From Verrucomicrobiia bacterium (GTDB lineage: Bacteria > Verrucomicrobiota > Verrucomicrobiia > Limisphaerales > JAEYXS01): a stretch of DNA of 64,000 nt. Numbering within the stretch: the stretch's first letter is position 1; every line of letters begins with the position of its first letter. The position numbers were made by a program, and so were the translations under genes. The notes under the pieces were generated by a model, which saw only the letters and a list, made by a program, of their open reading frames with translations, was not told the origin of the DNA and made no database searches. Positions 25,846-35,700 of the stretch are shown here, piece after piece. Location of the stretch: contig DASWYF010000002.1 of NCBI GenBank assembly GCA_036405135.1, positions 248,001-312,000 on the forward strand, read 5' to 3'.

Positions 25846-26100
25846 ACTCCTCACCCCGGCCCTCTCCTCATTGAGCTGAGCATTACCCACAAGTGGTTAT
25901 ACAAGGAAGACAGCATCCAAAACAGCCTGAAGCCCCTTATCAAGGTGGGGCAAAGCTGCCGCTTTGCCCTGACTTTGGCCTTCACCGCCGCCTCTCAAAT
26001 GAAACCGGCCCCCGAAAAACGCAGCTCTCCCTGTCCTCAGTCTTGTTCATTCACACTTTATAGACTTGTGGGTAATGCTCAGCCTCATTGAGAGGAGAGG
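25846..26100. repeat. GAGGGG-type repeat split by a 207-bp insertion
   Basis: Left part CTCCTCACCCCGGCCCTCTC (from 25846) and right part GAGGAGAGGG (to 26100) join to a normal repeat copy if the element 25876-26082 and one 10-base duplicate are removed; the restored sequence would contain the hairpin CTCTCCTCATTGAGAGGAGAG minus one base (arms CTCTCCTC/GAGGAGAG). Confidence 0.75.
25876..26082. mobile_element. MITE-like non-coding insertion with 19-bp inverted ends
   Basis: The ends CTGAGCATTACCCACAAGT (25876-25894) and ACTTGTGGGTAATGCTCAG (26064-26082) are perfect reverse complements. They are flanked by direct copies of CCTCATTGAG (25866-25875 and 26083-26092), the expected target duplication. 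The 207-bp body has no gene. Its middle (25944-26036) is shared with 36222-36315. It has the build of a MITE moved by a transposase elsewhere in the genome; a 10-bp duplication would fit IS4- or ISAs1-like enzymes, but the family is not proven. Confidence 0.85.
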
Positions 26101-26207
26101 GAGAACATTTCACGCCGCTTGTTTCAAGGGTGACATCAATGTGAATTCGCAATATGCGATTTTTCCGTTTCATCAATTATCACCGGCTGGCTTTGTGAGG
26201 CAGCTTA

Positions 26208-26228
26208 CTGCCGGCTGGAATCCGGCAG
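26208..26228. repeat. CTGCCGG hairpin repeat
   Basis: CTGCCGG-CTGGAAT-CCGGCAG, same as copies at 14233 and 21872, placed 15 bases from the gltB terminator. Confidence 0.75.
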
Positions 26229-26242
26229 CACGGGCATTAAAA

Positions 26243-26268
26243 AACCGGCAGAGTTTCCTCTGCCGGTT
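26243..26268 (-). terminator. Intrinsic terminator of gltB
   Basis: Ten-base perfect arms AACCGGCAGA and TCTGCCGGTT, six-base loop, followed on the minus strand by TTTTAATG. It begins seven bases after the gltB stop. Confidence 0.85.
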
Positions 26269-26274
26269 GTTGAA

Positions 26275-29200
26275 TTAGTAGCCGCCCTTAGGTGGCACCG
26301 TTGCGGTGGCCGCAGCGGGTTTGGTCTCCGGTTCGTGGACCGGAGCAGCGCCCGGAGGGGCCTTGGCCGGATGTGGGACGATGCGCCACATCTTGCTGAG
26401 AGCGTCCTTCCAGTTCTTCAAGATCTCGTTCGCACGCGGCGATTCGGTCTTCTCAAGGTGCTGGTAGATGAGGGCTTGCAGGGCCTTGATCTCTTCCTCG
26501 TTGTCGAGGCGTTCGATGCCCACCATCTGGTCGTTGTATTGGTCAGCGAACCGGCCATCGACGTCGTAAACGTAAGCGATACCACCGCTCATGCCCGCGC
26601 CGAAGTTACGGCCCGTGCGACCGAGGATGACCACCGTGCCGCCCGTCATGTATTCGCAACCGTGATCGCCCACGCCTTCCACTACGGCGGTGCCGCCGGA
26701 GTTACGGACGCAGAAGCGTTCACCAGCGCGACCCGCGGCGAAGAGGATACCACCCGTGGAACCATACATCACCGTGTTACCGATGATCTGGTTGTCCGCC
26801 CAGGTGAACTGGCAACCATCCGGCGGGCGGATGATGATCTCGCCACCGTTCATGCCCTTGCCGACGTAGTCGTTCGCTTCGCCGATGAGCTTCATCTTGA
26901 TGCCGTTCGCGAGGAATGTGCCGAAGCTCTGGCCCGCGCTGCCGGTCAACGTGATGTCGATGGAAGCCGGAGGCAGTCCCTTGTCGCCATACGTATAACC
27001 GATCTCACCGGACACCATCGTGCCGACGTTACGATAGACGTTGTTGATCTTGTAATTGAGCTTCACCGCGCCCTTGCCGTTCAGCGCGCGCTTGGCGTCG
27101 TGCATGATCTTGGCGTCGAGCGGGCTGTCACCGAAGCGTTCGTTGCGCTCGCGGGTGTGGATGCGCGTGGCGGAACCAGTCGGGTCCACTTGATAGAGCA
27201 AGCGGTCGAGGTTCAGGCTCGCGACCTTGCCTTGCACTTCCGCCGGGAAGCTCTCCACGGGCTTGCGCTCGATGAGGTCCGTGCGGCCGATGATGTCGTT
27301 CAATGTCTTGAAGCCGAGTTGCGCGAGGATTTCGCGAACTTCCTGGGCCACACCGTTGAAGTAAGCCACCACGTTCTCGGGCTTGCCGCGGAACTTGAGG
27401 CGCAACTTGTCTTCCTGCGTGGCGACACCGACAGGGCAGGTGTTCAGATGGCAGACGCGGAACATCGCGCAACCAGCCGCCACGAGGGCGCCGGTGCCGA
27501 AGTTATACTCTTCACCACCGAGGATGGCCGCCATGACGATGTCATGACCGGTCTTCAGACCGCCGTCCGTGCGCAGAACCACGCGGGAGCGCAGGTCATT
27601 CAGCATGAGCGTCTGATGCGCTTCTGCCAGACCGAGCTCGAACGGGCTGCCAGCGTACTTGATGGAGCTGAGCGGGGAGGCGCCCGTGCCGCCGTCGTGA
27701 CCGCTGATGAGGACGACGTCCGCATAGGCCTTGGCCACACCGGCGGCGACAGTGCCGACACCGGCTTCAGCCACCAGCTTCACGCAGACCTTCGCGCGCG
27801 GATTGACCTGCTTGAGGTCGTAGATCAGCTGCGACAGGTCTTCGATGGAGTAAATGTCATGGTGCGGCGGCGGCGAGATGAGCGGCACGCCGGGCGTGCT
27901 GTGACGCAGCTTAGCAATGAGCGGGGACACTTTGTGTCCGGGCAATTGGCCGCCTTCGCCGGGCTTCGCGCCCTGCGCCATCTTGATCTCGATCTCTTGT
28001 GCGCTCGCCAGATATTCCGGCGTCACACCGAAGCGGCCGGAGGCCACCTGCTTGATCGCGGAGTTCGCGTTGTCGCCGTTCTCACGGACGGTGTAGCGGG
28101 CGCTGTCCTCGCCACCTTCGCCGGAGTTCGATTTGCCGCCGATGCTGTTCATCGCGATAGCCAAGCACTCGTGCGCTTCCGTGGAGAGAGCGCCCAAGCT
28201 CATGCCGGCGGTGGTGAACCGCACGCGGATGTTCTCGATCGGTTCGACTTCCTCGATGGAGATAGGGGTGCCGGGCTTGAACTTCAACAAGTCACGGGGA
28301 GAAATCGGATCGCGGCCCTGGACGGTATCCACGAACTTGAGGTATTCCTCGCGTTTGCCTTCCTTGAGGAAGCGGTGCAGCGTCTGGACAACTTGCTTGT
28401 TGTAGGCGTGGTATTCGCCACGGCCACCACTGAGCACCTTGTAATTGCCGCCCTCGTCGAGCACAGCCGTCTCGGGATTCGCATACGCGCTCTGGTGGCG
28501 GCGCAGGGAATCTTCCGCGATCTGCTTCAGCGAGATGCCGCTGATGAGCGAGGTGGTACCGAAGAAGCAACGATCGATGACTTCTTCCGACACGCCGATG
28601 GCCTCGAAGATCTGGCCGCCGCGATAGCTCGCGATGGTCGAGATGCCCATCTTGGACATGATTTTGAGGATGCCGCTCTCAATGGATTTGCGGTAGTTTG
28701 CCACGGCTTTCTCAACCGTAATGCCAGCCCATTCACCGCTCTGGATGAACTGTCGGATGATGTCGATGGCCACATACGGATTGATGGCGGAAGCGCCGTA
28801 ACCGATGAGTGTGGCGAAGTGATGCACATCACGTGCTTCACCCGTTTCGCAAACGATGGAAACGCGCATGCGTTTGCCTTCGCGGATGAGGTGGTGATGC
28901 ACGGCACCGACGGCGAGGAGCATCGGAACTGGAACGCGCTCGGCGTTCGTGCCTCGGTCGCTCAGGATGAGGACGCACTTGCCTTCATCCACGGCTTGCG
29001 AAGCGCGGGCACAGATGGCGTTCAATGCGGAGTCCAGATCTGCCGCACCTTTTTGCGCGCTAAAATGGCAGTAGAGCGTCTCGCAGTTGAAAGCGGGATC
29101 GGCGATGTTCTTGAGCGCTTCCAACTCGTATTCGAGCAGGAAAGGGCTATCAAGTTCGATTTGCTTCGCGTGTTCAGGGGTTTCCTGCAACCAAGAACGC

Positions 29201-30840
29201 TTCTGACCGATGGTGGTCGAGAGCGACATCACGATCTTCTCGCGAATGGAATCGATCGGAGGGTTCGTGACCTGCGCGAACAACTGGCGGAAGTAAGAGT
29301 AAAGGAGCTTGGGTTTGCGTGAGAGCACGGCCAACGGGGTGTCATCACCCATGGAGCCGATCGCCTCCTGGCCTTCCATGGCCATGGGCTTCATGATCGT
29401 CTGCAATTCTTCGCTGTCCCAGCCGAAGGTGATCTCCTGCAGGGTCAGGTCAAGCAAGTTGACCGGATTATGATTTTCGCTGAACGGCTTGGCGTGTTTG
29501 GCCAGCGAGAACAACTGCTGATCGCACCATTCGCCGTACGGCTGCTTGCCGGCGACGTGGTTCTTCACCTCATCGTTCTCCATGAACTTGCCGGCTTCGA
29601 GATCGATGGCGATGATGCGGCCTGGTCCGAGGCGGCCCTTGCGCACGACCTTCTTCTCATCTAACACCACGACGCCCGCTTCCGAGCCCATGACGATCAA
29701 GCCGTCATCGTAAATCTTGTAGCGGGCCGGACGCAGACCGTTACGGTCAAGCGTGGCACCAATGACTTTGCCATCGCTGAACACCACGGCAGCAGGACCG
29801 TCCCAAGGTTCGTTCAAGCTGGCGTGATAGCGGTAGAAACCCTTCACGTTGCAGGCGACGTCCTTCGACTTCTCCCAAGCTTCCGGAGCGAGCATCATCA
29901 CAGAGTGGAGGATGCTGCGACCGCTCAGCTCAAGCAATTCGAGAGCGTTATCCAAAGCGGCGGAGTCTGAACCGCCGGGCTGGATGATCGGCTTCAAATG
30001 TTCGGTGTTTTCACCCCAGACTTCGGAGATGAGTTCGCGTTCGCGGGCACGGGTCCAGTTCTTGTTGCCCAAGAGCGTGTTGATCTCGCCGTTGTGCGCC
30101 AAGGTGCGGAACGGATGCGCAAGCTGCCAGTTCGGGAACGTGTTCGTGGAATAGCGCTGGTGATAGATCGCCAGCGAGGTCACGTACAGCGGGTCCTTCA
30201 GGTCGGTGAAGAACTTCGGCAACTGCGGGGCGTTGAACAAGCCCTTGTAAACGATGGTGCGTGAGGAGAAGGACGGGATGTAGAAGCTGTCGATCTTCTC
30301 TTCGAGAGCGCGGCGCTCGGCGACCTTACGGGCCAAGTAGAGGCGGCGTTCGAATTCGTCATCGCTCCAGCCGCCGGTGCGGCCGAGGAGAATCTGTTGC
30401 ATCTCGGGCAAGGTCTCGCGGGCCTTGTCGCCCAAGCTGCGGGTGTTCGTAGGCACGGAGCGCCAGCCGAAGATATGGATGCCGAACTGGGCGCAAGCCT
30501 CTTCGACGATGCGGTGGCAGTTGCTGATCTGGTATTTATTACCGCGGGGCAGGAAGATGAAGCCGACGGCCAAGTCGCTGTCGTTCATCAACTTGCCGCC
30601 GAGCTTCTCGACTTCACGGCGGAAGAGCGCGCGAGGAAGTTGGGTCAATACGCCAGCGCCGTCGCCGGTTTTGGCATCGGCATCCAAGGCACCACGATGG
30701 GCCAGGTTGCAGAGTGCCTGAATGGCGTATTCGAGGATGCGATGTTCCTGCTTGCCATTGATGTTAGCGATGAAACCAACGCCGCAGGCATCGTGCTCGT
30801 TCTTCGCGTCGTACAGTGAGTTCGGTATATTCGGATACAT
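26275..30840 (-). CDS. gltB: Glutamate synthase large subunit
   Basis: 1521 residues, full family length. The N-terminal glutaminase (class II amidotransferase) has CGVGF with Cys19 as the nucleophile after processing, and HRGALDADAKTGDGAG. The central and FMN synthase domains follow (KVSPLIAKLRHSTPGVPLIS, SGHDGGTGASPLSSIKYAG), then the 3Fe-4S cysteines CAMFRVCHLNTCPVGVATQ and the C-terminal beta-helix GXGXG domain. It makes two glutamates from glutamine and 2-oxoglutarate. The small subunit gltD is not in the window, so the electron donor subunit must be elsewhere or ferredoxin is used. A Pro/Ala-rich tail of about 30 residues extends the C-terminus. A strong terminator follows directly. Confidence 0.95.
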   Translation of the reverse strand: MYPNIPNSLYDAKNEHDACGVGFIANINGKQEHRILEYAIQALCNLAHRGALDADAKTGDGAGVLTQLPRALFRREVEKLGGKLMNDSDLAVGFIFLPRGNKYQISNCHRIVEEACAQFGIHIFGWRSVPTNTRSLGDKARETLPEMQQILLGRTGGWSDDEFERRLYLARKVAERRALEEKIDSFYIPSFSSRTIVYKGLFNAPQLPKFFTDLKDPLYVTSLAIYHQRYSTNTFPNWQLAHPFRTLAHNGEINTLLGNKNWTRARERELISEVWGENTEHLKPIIQPGGSDSAALDNALELLELSGRSILHSVMMLAPEAWEKSKDVACNVKGFYRYHASLNEPWDGPAAVVFSDGKVIGATLDRNGLRPARYKIYDDGLIVMGSEAGVVVLDEKKVVRKGRLGPGRIIAIDLEAGKFMENDEVKNHVAGKQPYGEWCDQQLFSLAKHAKPFSENHNPVNLLDLTLQEITFGWDSEELQTIMKPMAMEGQEAIGSMGDDTPLAVLSRKPKLLYSYFRQLFAQVTNPPIDSIREKIVMSLSTTIGQKRSWLQETPEHAKQIELDSPFLLEYELEALKNIADPAFNCETLYCHFSAQKGAADLDSALNAICARASQAVDEGKCVLILSDRGTNAERVPVPMLLAVGAVHHHLIREGKRMRVSIVCETGEARDVHHFATLIGYGASAINPYVAIDIIRQFIQSGEWAGITVEKAVANYRKSIESGILKIMSKMGISTIASYRGGQIFEAIGVSEEVIDRCFFGTTSLISGISLKQIAEDSLRRHQSAYANPETAVLDEGGNYKVLSGGRGEYHAYNKQVVQTLHRFLKEGKREEYLKFVDTVQGRDPISPRDLLKFKPGTPISIEEVEPIENIRVRFTTAGMSLGALSTEAHECLAIAMNSIGGKSNSGEGGEDSARYTVRENGDNANSAIKQVASGRFGVTPEYLASAQEIEIKMAQGAKPGEGGQLPGHKVSPLIAKLRHSTPGVPLISPPPHHDIYSIEDLSQLIYDLKQVNPRAKVCVKLVAEAGVGTVAAGVAKAYADVVLISGHDGGTGASPLSSIKYAGSPFELGLAEAHQTLMLNDLRSRVVLRTDGGLKTGHDIVMAAILGGEEYNFGTGALVAAGCAMFRVCHLNTCPVGVATQEDKLRLKFRGKPENVVAYFNGVAQEVREILAQLGFKTLNDIIGRTDLIERKPVESFPAEVQGKVASLNLDRLLYQVDPTGSATRIHTRERNERFGDSPLDAKIMHDAKRALNGKGAVKLNYKINNVYRNVGTMVSGEIGYTYGDKGLPPASIDITLTGSAGQSFGTFLANGIKMKLIGEANDYVGKGMNGGEIIIRPPDGCQFTWADNQIIGNTVMYGSTGGILFAAGRAGERFCVRNSGGTAVVEGVGDHGCEYMTGGTVVILGRTGRNFGAGMSGGIAYVYDVDGRFADQYNDQMVGIERLDNEEEIKALQALIYQHLEKTESPRANEILKNWKDALSKMWRIVPHPAKAPPGAAPVHEPETKPAAATATVPPKGGY

Positions 30841-31154
30841 TTCTTTCGGTATCAGCTTGTCGCCAAGCGCAGGGAACGTAGCAAAACCGTTTTTCTGTGC
30901 AAAAGATTTTTACGTCCCGGCACCACTTTCTGAGCGTAACTGTTCCTGCCTGGCGGTGTTAGTGTTTTCGTATGGGCACGCTGGCCGAATTCCGACAGGC
31001 AAAAGGTCGAAACCTAATGCCGGGCCGGTGCGTCTCCTCAGACAGCAGTCCCGGAGGGGATGTAAGCATAAGCCGGGCCGGGCAAACCCGCCATTTTAGG
31101 GCGTTGAACGGCAGTTGAATAGGTGGAATCATTAGGACGTCAAAGGTAGCAGCA
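30841..31154. other. Divergent promoter region between gltB and the SirB1-like gene
   Basis: 314 bases without a gene. GC-rich words repeat directly (GCCGGGCCGG at about 31020 and 31073), and the stretch around 31020-31080 could fold, but no known riboswitch was recognised. Promoters for both divergent genes are expected here. Confidence 0.4.
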
Positions 31155-32033
31155 ATGAGTTTTCCGTTGCCAAGCCAAAGCTCCCAGCCGCTGACAGCCA
31201 GCCAGCGTGAGGCCTTAGTGACGCTATTGGCGGACGATGATGCCAGTGTTTACCACACCATTCGCCAGAAAATCATGGCGGAAGGAGTCCAAAGCAAGGA
31301 ATGGCTGAAGGGGTATTCGCTGCATAACGACCCGGTGATACGGCGTCGGACCAAGGAAATCATCCAACATTTCGACAAACAGGCGGCAGATAACCGCTTT
31401 TTGGCGTTCTGCCTGAGTCACGGGGAGCATTTCAGCGTGGAGCAGGCGTGCTGGTTACTGGCACAGACCGAGTATCCGGATATCAATGTCACAGGTTATC
31501 AGGCGGTCTTAGATGATTTTGCAGGGGAACTGATGTTGCGGATCGATTTCGGAGCGGAACCGTCAGCCATCTTGGGCGAGATCAACAAATTCCTCTTCAA
31601 GGACATGGGGTTCAAGGGGAACGATAAGGACTATTACGACGCCAAGAACAGTTACTTGAACCAAGTGGTGGACCGGAAGCTGGGCAATCCTATCAGCCTC
31701 TGCCTGATCTACCTGTTCATTGCGCGGCGGCTAAGGCTGCCAGTGGCGGGTATCGGGATGCCGGGGCATTTCGTGTGCCGGTTCCAATCATCGACCGAGG
31801 AGATATTCATCGATGCCTTTAACGGCGGTCGCTTTTGGACGAAGGCCGAGTGTGTGAAGCATCTGGTGATGAGCGGGCACAGCTATCAGGAACGGTTGCT
31901 AGACCCAGTGAGCGCACGGCGGATACTCATTCGCATCTGCTCGAACTTGCATCAGATCTATGTGAACTTGGAGAAGCCTGAGGATAGTGCGCGGTTCCAG
32001 CGGTATATCGTAGCGCTGACACGGACGTTGTGA
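31155..32033 (+). CDS. SirB1-like transglutaminase-fold protein
   Basis: 292 residues. The centre matches the SirB1/transglutaminase-like family (PF13369 type): DYYDAKNSYLNQVVDRKLGN, PISLCLIYLFIARRLRLPVA with the potential catalytic Cys, GMPGHFVCRF with the His and IFIDAFNGG with the Asp. The C-terminus has one or two TPR-like helices. The N-terminal 100 residues are helical, resembling a HEAT or TPR-like repeat. Family members are widespread; a catalytic role is not proven. It converges with rex. Confidence 0.8.
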   Translation: MSFPLPSQSSQPLTASQREALVTLLADDDASVYHTIRQKIMAEGVQSKEWLKGYSLHNDPVIRRRTKEIIQHFDKQAADNRFLAFCLSHGEHFSVEQACWLLAQTEYPDINVTGYQAVLDDFAGELMLRIDFGAEPSAILGEINKFLFKDMGFKGNDKDYYDAKNSYLNQVVDRKLGNPISLCLIYLFIARRLRLPVAGIGMPGHFVCRFQSSTEEIFIDAFNGGRFWTKAECVKHLVMSGHSYQERLLDPVSARRILIRICSNLHQIYVNLEKPEDSARFQRYIVALTRTL

Positions 32034-32054
32034 GCAGAGCAGGGAGACGCTTCG

Positions 32055-32687
32055 TCAGTTCTGGATGAAGTAACTGAGGTTCTCCAATTCGATCGCCAGA
32101 TTCACATTGTTCACCATCACATCCTCAGGCACTTGCAGGACGATGGGCGCGAAATTCAAGATACCCGTGATGCCCGTGCGGACGAGTTCGTTGGTGACTT
32201 CCTGGGCGACAATCGTAGGTACTGTGAGAATGGCCATCTTCACTGCGTTACCGGCTACAAATTCCGCCAGCTTATCCATCGGCAATATCGGCTGCTCGAT
32301 CTTCTTGTTCCGTTTGCGGTCTGCATCCACATCGAATGCCGCCACAATCTCAAAGCCTTCCTGCTCGAACCCACGATAAGAGAGCAGGGCGAGACCGAGG
32401 TTTCCCACGCCTACGAGAACCACCGGTTGCAGGCTGTTTGTGCCTAGCAAATCCGAGATCATCTTCCCCAACTGCTCTACATCATATCCCAACCCACGCG
32501 TGCCGAATTGACCGAAGTAGGTGAGATCCTTGCGAAGCTGGGTGGACTTCACGCCCGCCGCGGAAGCCAGCGCCTCACTCGATACCGTGTGGATGCCATT
32601 ACTCTTAAGCCGTTGCAAGCAACGCATGTAGAGCGACAGGCGGTAAACCGCCTTGCGAGGGATCTCTGTGCGACCGTTCTTTTTCAA
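32055..32687 (-). CDS. rex: Redox-sensing transcriptional repressor Rex
   Basis: 210 residues. N-terminal winged helix (RLSLYMRCLQRL, SSEALASAAGVKSTQLRKDL, YFGQFGTRGLGYDV) and C-terminal Rossmann domain with VVLVGVGNLGLALL and the AFDVD strand end. The swapped C-terminal helix NVNLAIELENLSYFIQN closes the dimer. Rex senses the NADH/NAD+ ratio and represses fermentation and respiration genes when NADH is low. It follows the PSCyt1-type gene by 51 bases on the same strand, so the two may share a transcript; no Rex operator was identified with certainty. Confidence 0.93.
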   Translation of the reverse strand: MKKNGRTEIPRKAVYRLSLYMRCLQRLKSNGIHTVSSEALASAAGVKSTQLRKDLTYFGQFGTRGLGYDVEQLGKMISDLLGTNSLQPVVLVGVGNLGLALLSYRGFEQEGFEIVAAFDVDADRKRNKKIEQPILPMDKLAEFVAGNAVKMAILTVPTIVAQEVTNELVRTGITGILNFAPIVLQVPEDVMVNNVNLAIELENLSYFIQN

Positions 32688-32738
32688 TGCTGCCTCAAGC
32701 TACTCGTTCGCCCGCCCAATACAAGCGCAGCATATTCC

Positions 32739-35700
32739 TCAATCCACGAACACCACTTCGTTCGAGAGCAGCACGATCTGCGCGTATTTCTCCCACGCAT
32801 CCAGCCGTTGCGGTTCCACTTCCTTGCCGAAATCCGCTTTCGCGCTCCATTCCTTCTTGCCGTAAACCGGCATGCCATCCACGCCTGCTGTGTAAATCAC
32901 CTTCGGCGTCCAGTTGAACGAATCCGAGTTCGTATCCTTGCGGCTGTCCGCGATGAAATCGATGATCTCACCCGCCTTCACCTCAACCTTCGCTACGCGC
33001 ATGTCCGCCTTCGCATTCTGCGCCACGCCTTCTTTGAGGAGGCCTTTGCTGCTTGAGATGATCCAGCCTTGGAGTCCATTACCTTGCTTGTTCTTATGCT
33101 CCAGCGCGCCTTGGATTTCGATCGTGCCTGACTGCGGCGCGACCCACCGCCGGATCGCCGTGTGCAACGGCGCGTTACCCGCATGACCGCCATCCGCCGT
33201 CAGTCGTAGATACGCGAATTTGTCGTCCGGGAACTTCGTGCTCCCTTGCCAGGAATCACCGCTGAAGTGCGGCATCTTGTTGAAGGTCTTCACCTTCTTC
33301 GCTGCCTCATCGATCTCGCCATAACCATACTGCCACACCGGCTCGTTCGAGACATCCTTCGGCGAAGCCTGTTCCGCCACATAGCGCTTAGCCATGTCCG
33401 CTTCTTCACGGCTCGGCAAGCGTTGGAAGGCGAGCGCATACAACGCCTTCACCTTCTCGTCATCCGTTTTCGCTGCCGTCATTTCCTTGCGATCCATCAA
33501 GCTTTTCGCCTGTTCCGCGATGAACGGGCTGTTCAGGAAGAACAACGCCTGCTGCGGCACCGTTGTGGTAAAACGCTGCGGCGTGGACACATCCGGATTT
33601 GCGAAATCGAACGCGCGGAACATGCCCGGCAAGTTCTGGCGATCGATGAACCCATACACCGTGCGGCGTCCTGTGAAGGGCGCGCTCGTGAGCTCCACCG
33701 GCAATCCACCTTGTTTCAAGTCCAGCTTGCCGCTGATGGAGAGGATCGTGTCGCGCATCGATTCGAAATCCAACCGCTGCCGGTTCATCTTCCACAGCAG
33801 AAGATTCGTTGCATCCACCTGCGCATACTTCGTGGCGAGTGCCGGATCGGCATCGGCGCTCTGCATATAAGTCGAGGACAGCATCATCACCTTGTGAAGC
33901 TTCTTCATCGACCATCCGTTCTCCATGAAATAGGAGGCGAGGAAGTCGAGCAGTTCCGGATGCGTCGGCGGTTCGGAACGCACACCGAAGTCCGCTGTCG
34001 TGCGCACCAAGGGATTCCCGAAGTGCAGCATCCAGAAACGATTCGCCAGCACACGCGCCGTGAGCGGGTTGTCCTTGCTCGCGATGGCTTCCGCGAGTTC
34101 GAGACGCCCGCTGCCTTTTTGGAATGGCTTGCGATCCGGCTTCGAAAGCACTTCGAGGAACTGGCGCGGCACCTGCGCGCCTCGATTACCTGGGCTGCCA
34201 CGGATGAACACCACCGGGTTCATCGGTTTATCTTTGTCCACGAGTGACATCGCACGGGCAGGGGCACCCGGATGCACCGCATCGAGACGATCAATATCCG
34301 CCTTTAGCTCGCGCAGCTTCGGCCGCGCACCATCCAGCAGGATGTCATGCTTTGCCTCAGCGACAAACGATGGCGATTTCTCATCCAACAACACGAGGCG
34401 CAACGTGTTCTCCTGCGAATCACGCACTCCCGTCGGCAACGTCTCATTCTTTTTCTTCGCCGCCGCGTAAGCCTCTTGGAACTTGTTCTCGATACCTGCG
34501 AACACTTCATTGTAACGATCCGCCGCATCCTTGAGCGAACCCACACTACGTCCCTTGAACGCATTGCGGATCAGCGGATGGATCGGCTTCGCTGCATCAT
34601 TGCCTAGCGCTTCCGTGATCGCCTTCGCCTTGTCCGCGAAACCATCAGCGGGCAGGGCGGCTAATTGGACGAATGGCGTGAATACCTCGTCATGCTTGGT
34701 CTTGATCGCATCGAGCTGCTTCACCCACGCTTCCACCACATCCCGCTCCAGCTTGCGTTCTTGGATCAGCTTGTTCGCTGCGCCACGATCCGCCATCGAC
34801 TTCGTATCAATCGCCGTTTTTAGATAATCGCCAGTGCGTTTGCGGATATCCGCCATCTGCTTGCGCACTTCTTCGGCACGGAAATCTTCCAGCTTCTGCT
34901 CCAGCTTCTTATGCTCGACCAGATAGAGTTCGTTTTCTTTCGGATCAGGCTTGGTTCCGAGCAGGGGCTTTTCGGCCGGCTCCGTGCTGCTGCCGAAAAC
35001 GCCGTAGAGCGAGTAATAATCCTTCGTCGGGATCGGGTCATACTTATGATCATGGCAACGCGCACACGCCACCGTCACTCCCATGAGCCCGCGCGTCACC
35101 ACATCGATGCGGTCATCGATGATGTCATTCTGATTGCCCAAAAACTGACGACCAAGAGTGATGAACCCAAGTGCGGCCAGCGGACGCTTATCCTCGCCCA
35201 GCGGCATCATGTCCGCCGCAATCTGTTGCTTCACGAACTGGTCATAAGGCAGATCCTCATTGAACGCCTGCACCACATAATCCCGATACGTGTAGGAATA
35301 ACCAAAACGCCGCTCCACACCGCCCGCGAGATAACCCTTCGTATCTGCATAGCGCGCCACATCCAGCCAATGACGGCCCCAACGCTCACCGTAACGCGGC
35401 GAGGCCAGCAACTTATCGATCACCTTCTCATACGCATCCGGTGAACGGTCCGCGAGAAATGCTGAAACTTCCTCCGGCGTCGGCGGCAAACCCGTCAGAT
35501 CAAAGTAGGCGCGACGGATGAGCGTACGCTTATCCGCCGGGCCGGAGGGTTGCATGTTCTTGGACTCCAGCTTCGCCAGCACGAAGGCATCGATCGGCGA
35601 TTTCACCCACTTCTCATTCTTCACCGCTGGCTGCGCCGGTTTCATCACCGGCTGAAAGGCCCAATGCTTCCGTCCCTCCGCCATGATGCTATCGAAAGGA

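Noticed and set aside
26335-29322. Open frame of 995 codons on the + strand across gltB
   Set aside because: It is antisense to the conserved gltB gene; its protein is Arg/His/Val-rich without any family motif, as expected for the complement of a GC-rich gene.
30841-31154. Possible riboswitch upstream of gltB
   Set aside because: GC-rich direct repeats are present, but the conserved cores of the glutamine, cobalamin or glycine classes could not be found.
33246-34247. Open frame of 333 codons opposite the PSCyt1 gene
   Set aside because: Very rich in Arg and His, no motifs; the other strand encodes DUF1553 sequence.
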